From contig JAAWGY010000078.1 of assembly GCA_022795575.1 (NCBI GenBank), forward strand, positions 1 to 9,139: a DNA stretch of 9,139 nucleotides, read 5' to 3'. Positions within the stretch are counted from its first letter, which is position 1; every line of letters starts with the position of its first letter. The stretch is from Angelakisella sp. GTDB lineage: Bacteria; Bacillota; Clostridia; Oscillospirales; Ruminococcaceae. Shown piece by piece: positions 6,248 to 9,139 of the stretch. A program made the translations under genes and the position numbers. The notes under the pieces were generated by a model. It made no database searches. It had not been told where the DNA came from and worked only from the letters and a program-made list of their open reading frames with translations.

Positions 6248-7370
6248 TATCCGCGTCAAAATCGATGCCGTAGACGACCAGCTTTTGGACCTCTTTTTGC
6301 AGCGCATGGCCCTTAGCGAGGAGGTTGCCGCCTACAAAAACCAGCACCAGCTGCCCATCCTCAACAAGGCGCGGGAGCGGGAGATTCTGGCCAAGGTGAC
6401 ACAGCGGGCCGGGGAGAAGGAGCGGTACGCCTACCACCTCTACTCCACCCTCTTTGAGCTGGCCCGGTCCCGGCAGGCGGAGCTGATCTCCGCGCCCACA
6501 AGGGTGGGGAGCCGGGTGAAGGCGGCCCTTTGCGCCGGGGAGGATATCTTTCCCCAAACCGGCATGGTGGCCTGCCAGGGGGTGGAGGGAGCCAACTCCC
6601 AGGTGGCCTGCGACCGGCTGCTGCCCCGGGGGAACATCGTCTATGTCAAAAGCTTTGCGGCGGTGGCCGCGGCGGTGGAATCCGGCCTCTGCAAATTCGG
6701 GGTGCTGCCCATCGAGAACAGCTCCAACGGCTCGGTGCGGGCGGTTTACCAGCTGCTCCAGGAGCACGACCTTAGCGTGGTGCGCTCCACCCGGCTCTGC
6801 ATCCGCCACGAGCTGCTGGCCCTGCCGGGGGTAAAGCAGGAGGAGATCACCGAGATCTACTCCCACGAGCAGGCCATCGGCCAGTGCTCCCGGTTCCTGG
6901 CGGGCCTTTCCGGCGTCCGGGTGATTCCCTGCGGCAACACCGCCCTGGCGGCAAAGCAGGTGGCGGAAAGCGGCAGCCGCCACGCCGCCGCCATCTCCTC
7001 CCACCCCTGCGCCGCCCTCTACGGCCTGGAATGCGTCAACGGCCACATCCAGGACAGCGACAACAACTATACCCGCTTTTTCTGCGTGGCCAAGGAGCCG
7101 GCCATCTACGCCGGGGCCAGCCGCATCAGCCTCATCATCGCCTTCGATAACCGGCCCGGCGCCCTCTACGAGCTCCTCTCCAAGGTGGCGGCGCTGGATA
7201 TCAACCTGACCAAGCTGGAATCCTGCCCGGTGGCCGGCAGCGACTTTGAATTCATCTTCTTCCTGGAGCTGGAGGCCTCGGTAAAGGACCCCAGCGTTTT
7301 GGCCATGCTGGAGGAGATGGAGCGCAGCTGTGCCCAATTCCAGTTTTTGGGCGGGTACGCGGAGGTATAG
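6234..7370 (+). CDS. pheA: Bifunctional chorismate mutase / prephenate dehydratase (P-protein)
   Basis: This 378-residue, three-domain enzyme turns chorismate into prephenate and then phenylpyruvate. Residues 1 to about 85 are an AroQ-class chorismate mutase domain (IRVKIDAVDDQLLDLFLQR at 6-24, with R7 as the expected active-site Arg, K35, and R47/R49). The prephenate dehydratase domain spans about 110-290: VACQGVEGANSQVA (112-125), GVLPIENSSNGSV (156-168), YSHEQAIGQC (209-218), NTALAAKQVA (235-244) and NYTRFFCV (278-285), which holds the catalytic TRF. A C-terminal ACT domain (297 to about 375) contains NRPGALYELLSKV (306-318) and LESCPV (328-333). In P-proteins, GAL and ESRP form the Phe-binding allosteric site; here ESRP reads ESCP. 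GGAGGG (6223-6228) lies 5 nt before the ATG. It also supplies prephenate to TyrA. Confidence 0.96.
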   Translation: MELSDIRVKIDAVDDQLLDLFLQRMALSEEVAAYKNQHQLPILNKAREREILAKVTQRAGEKERYAYHLYSTLFELARSRQAELISAPTRVGSRVKAALCAGEDIFPQTGMVACQGVEGANSQVACDRLLPRGNIVYVKSFAAVAAAVESGLCKFGVLPIENSSNGSVRAVYQLLQEHDLSVVRSTRLCIRHELLALPGVKQEEITEIYSHEQAIGQCSRFLAGLSGVRVIPCGNTALAAKQVAESGSRHAAAISSHPCAALYGLECVNGHIQDSDNNYTRFFCVAKEPAIYAGASRISLIIAFDNRPGALYELLSKVAALDINLTKLESCPVAGSDFEFIFFLELEASVKDPSVLAMLEEMERSCAQFQFLGGYAEV

Positions 7371-7373
7371 GCC

Positions 7374-8618
7374 ATGGGAGAGAAAGTCTATGGCCTTTTG
7401 GGCCGTAAGCTGGGACACAGCTGGTCGGTACCCATCCACCGGGCTTTGGGGTGCCGGGACTACCGGCTCTGCGAGGTGGAGCCCCAGGACCTTGCCGCCT
7501 TTCTTGCCCGGGAGGAGGTAGGCGGTCTTAACGTCACCATCCCCTATAAGCAGGATGTGATGGCCTACTGCGACGAAATCGATGAGGACGCCAGGGCCAT
7601 CGGCAGCGTCAACACCATCGTCCGGGGGGAGGACGGGAGGCTGTTGGGCTATAACACTGACCTGCGGGGCTTCCTCACCATGGCCCGGGGGGCAGGGGTG
7701 GATTTTACCGGCAGGAAGGTGGTGGTGCTGGGCAGCGGCGGGGCGTCCCTTACCGTCCAGGCGGCGGCGCGGATGGAGGGCGCCCGGGAGGTGGTGGTTA
7801 TCTCCCGGACCGGGCCGGACAACTACGACAACCTGGAGAGGCGCAACGGCGACGCCGAGATCCTGGTAAACGCCACCCCGGTGGGGATGTGGCCCCAGCT
7901 GGAGGGCCAGCCGGTGGACCTCTGCCGCCTCCCCCAATTAAAGGTGGTGCTGGACCTTGTCTATAACCCGCTGCGGACCAGCCTGCTGCTCCAGGCTCAG
8001 GAGCTGGGCATTCCCTGCTGCGGGGGCCTCCCGATGCTGGTGGAACAGGCGGTGGCGGCGGAGGAGCTTTTCTTTGGCAGGTCTGTCCCTCAAAAATCGG
8101 GGGATATCCTGGCGAAGCTATGGCGGGCCCGGGCCAACATTGTGTTGGTGGGGATGCCCGGCTGCGGCAAAACCACTGTGGGCCGGGCGTTGGCTGCTTT
8201 GTCGGGCAGGACACTGGTGGACCTGGACGAGGAGATTGTCCGGCGGACGGGGCTTTCTATTCCGGAGATCTTCCAGCAGGAGGGAGAGGGTGCCTTCCGG
8301 GAGTTGGAGGTTCAGGCGGTGGAAAGGGCGGCCGGACAGAGCGGCTGGATCATTGCCACCGGCGGCGGGGCGGTGCTGGATGAGGGAAACCGTCAGGCGC
8401 TGCGGCGCACCGGGCGGGTATATTTTCTCCAGCGGCGGCTGGAGCTGCTGCCGGTGGAGGGCAGGCCGCTGTCCCAGGGGCGGGGCCTGGAGGAGCTGTA
8501 CCGGGGCCGTCTGCCGCTGTACCGGGCCACTGCCGATGTCACCGTCGACAACGACGCGGGGGCGGAGGCTGCCGCGGAGGCGATCTGGAGGGATTTTTGT
8601 GCGTATCTTGGTTATTAA
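7374..8618 (+). CDS. aroE/aroK: Fused shikimate dehydrogenase and shikimate kinase
   Basis: This single 414-residue ORF holds two consecutive enzymes. Residues 1 to about 236 are AroE, which reduces 3-dehydroshikimate with NADPH: LGHSWSVPIH (13-22), GLNVTIPYKQD (51-61, catalytic K59), GYNTDLRG (92-99, catalytic D96), VVLGSGGASLTVQAA (117-131), VNATPVGMWP (165-174), DLVYNPLRT (194-202) and GGLPMLVEQA (217-226). The part after the cofactor loop is short compared with E. coli AroE. A linker of about 15 residues (237-251) leads into AroK (252-414), which phosphorylates shikimate: P-loop GMPGCGKTTVG (260-270), VDLDEEI (282-288), FRELE (308-312), ATGGGAV (328-334), lid GRPLSQGR (363-370) and LPLYRATADVTV (380-391). 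Both active sites look intact. GGAGGT (7361-7366) lies 7 nt before the ATG. Codon use changes at the seam, near 8080. Confidence 0.95.
   Translation: MGEKVYGLLGRKLGHSWSVPIHRALGCRDYRLCEVEPQDLAAFLAREEVGGLNVTIPYKQDVMAYCDEIDEDARAIGSVNTIVRGEDGRLLGYNTDLRGFLTMARGAGVDFTGRKVVVLGSGGASLTVQAAARMEGAREVVVISRTGPDNYDNLERRNGDAEILVNATPVGMWPQLEGQPVDLCRLPQLKVVLDLVYNPLRTSLLLQAQELGIPCCGGLPMLVEQAVAAEELFFGRSVPQKSGDILAKLWRARANIVLVGMPGCGKTTVGRALAALSGRTLVDLDEEIVRRTGLSIPEIFQQEGEGAFRELEVQAVERAAGQSGWIIATGGGAVLDEGNRQALRRTGRVYFLQRRLELLPVEGRPLSQGRGLEELYRGRLPLYRATADVTVDNDAGAEAAAEAIWRDFCAYLGY
8587..8592 (+). promoter_or_regulatory. Ribosome binding site for the GTG start of aroQ
   Basis: GGAGGG lies 6 nt before the GTG at 8599, inside the 3' end of the aroE/aroK fusion. 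It supports the GTG start, from which the protein reads MRILVINGPNMNLLG as expected for the family. Confidence 0.8.
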
Positions 8619-9039
8619 CGGGCCGAACATGAATCTGCTGGGGATCCGGCAGCCGGAGATTTACGGCAAGGCCACCTATGACGATCTGGTATCCATGATC
8701 CAGGAGGAGGCGGCGCGGCTGGGGGTGGGGGTGGCGTTTTTTCAGTCCAACCATGAGGGGGCGTTGGTGGATGCTATCCAGGGGGCTTACCGGGATGGGG
8801 TGGACGGCATTGTTATCAACCCTGCGGCTTACACCCATACCAGTGTGGCGCTGCTGGACGCGGTAAAGGCGGTGGGGATTCCTACGGTGGAGGTGCACAT
8901 TTCGGATCCGGACAGCCGGGAGGAGTTCCGGCGGGTTTCGTACATTCGGGAGGGGTGTGTGGCTACCGTCCGGGGGCATGGCTTGGCGGGGTATTTGGAG
9001 GCGCTGCGGCTGTTGGTGGAGAGAAGCGGCCAGCAGTGA
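8599..9039 (+). CDS. aroQ: 3-dehydroquinate dehydratase, type II
   Basis: This 146-residue enzyme removes water from 3-dehydroquinate to give 3-dehydroshikimate, the third step. Type II enzymes are small dodecamers unrelated to AroD. Motifs are INGPNMNLLGIRQPEIYG (6-23, catalytic R17 and Y22), FFQSNHEGALVDAI (47-60), IVINPAAYTHTSVAL (71-85, with N74 and H80), VEVHISD (97-103, H100) and SREEFRRVSYI (106-116). Length and motifs match the family. The position after HIS is Asp where many homologues have Asn. It starts at GTG, 20 nt inside the aroE/aroK gene, so translation is probably coupled. Ala, Pro and Ile codon choice differs from aroC and pheA (see findings). It is the last gene in the window; a cluster of hairpins follows. 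Confidence 0.95.
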   Translation: MRILVINGPNMNLLGIRQPEIYGKATYDDLVSMIQEEAARLGVGVAFFQSNHEGALVDAIQGAYRDGVDGIVINPAAYTHTSVALLDAVKAVGIPTVEVHISDPDSREEFRRVSYIREGCVATVRGHGLAGYLEALRLLVERSGQQ

Positions 9040-9043
9040 GGCG

Positions 9044-9130
9044 GCAGCCTGTCCCACAGGTTGTGCCCGCCCGGGCTACCGGGCCGCAGGTCCAGGGCCG
9101 CGCAGGCCCTGGTCGCTCCCGCAGGAGCGA
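9044..9130 (+). repeat. Four consecutive hairpins downstream of aroQ
   Basis: Four stem-loops follow one another almost without gaps. The first pairs 9044-9051 with 9057-9064 (8 bp, two G-U). The second pairs 9069-9074 with 9079-9084 (6 bp). The third, CCAGGGCC with GGCCCTGG, pairs 9092-9099 with 9105-9112 (8 bp, perfect). The fourth, TCGCTCC with GGAGCGA, pairs 9113-9119 with 9124-9130 (7 bp, perfect). No U-tract is seen before the window ends. The cluster could be a REP-like extragenic element, an mRNA 3'-end stabiliser, or the start of a structured RNA. It occupies nearly all of the 100 nt after aroQ. Confidence 0.6.
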
Positions 9131-9139
9131 AACTCCCCA

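Noticed and set aside
5494..6273. Second + strand open frame inside aroC
   Set aside because: The product is Gly/Arg-rich low complexity and out of frame with a well-supported gene; it is a GC-driven shadow.
6066..7937. Long open frame on the minus strand (over 600 codons)
   Set aside because: It lies opposite aroC, pheA and aroE, which have clear motifs. High GC at third positions removes stop codons from the complementary frame. Its translation is low-complexity, rich in Gly, His and Pro, with no recognisable domain.

Overview
The window is a compact, almost complete aromatic amino acid biosynthesis operon, all on the + strand. It comes from a high-GC, low-to-mid-complexity Firmicute. The Shine-Dalgarno sites are strong (AGGAGG/GGGAGG), codons mostly end in G or C, UGA is a stop, and DAHP synthase is of the FLD-containing type. 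TyrA, EPSP synthase and chorismate synthase carry motif variants I associate with Clostridia. Together these suggest a gut-type Oscillospiraceae/Clostridia relative (Flavonifractor or Intestinimonas-like). The taxonomic call is inference.

Layout. Positions 1-274 hold a possible C-terminal tail of an upstream gene (2-28), two small inverted repeats and a promoter. Positions 275-625 encode a DUF2200-family protein of unknown function. Positions 626-967 are a regulatory leader: a TTGACA promoter (697-724), a 28-codon leader ORF (768-854) with three Tyr, three Phe and one Trp codon, and a strong intrinsic terminator (909-938) just upstream of the first enzyme gene. The operon follows: aroF (968-1981), tyrA (1985-2821), aroB (2852-3937), aroA (3943-5166), aroC (5156-6247), pheA (6234-7370), an aroE-aroK fusion (7374-8618) and aroQ (8599-9039). 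Genes are separated by 30 nt or less, or overlap. The last 100 nt hold four consecutive hairpins without a clear U-tract.

How the genes work together. AroF condenses PEP and erythrose-4-phosphate. AroB, AroQ, AroE and AroK carry the product to shikimate-3-phosphate, and AroA and AroC carry it to chorismate. PheA (chorismate mutase plus prephenate dehydratase) makes prephenate and phenylpyruvate, and the stand-alone TyrA makes 4-hydroxyphenylpyruvate. All seven shikimate steps are present. Only the final aminotransferase and the Trp branch lie elsewhere.

The most interesting element is the leader. Its Tyr/Phe/Trp-rich ORF, followed by a terminator and a plausible alternative pairing, looks like a ribosome-mediated attenuator that senses all three aromatic amino acids for the whole trunk pathway. 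Other points of note are the AroE-AroK fusion, a codon-usage change that begins at the fusion seam and continues through aroQ, and the hairpin cluster at the 3' end.
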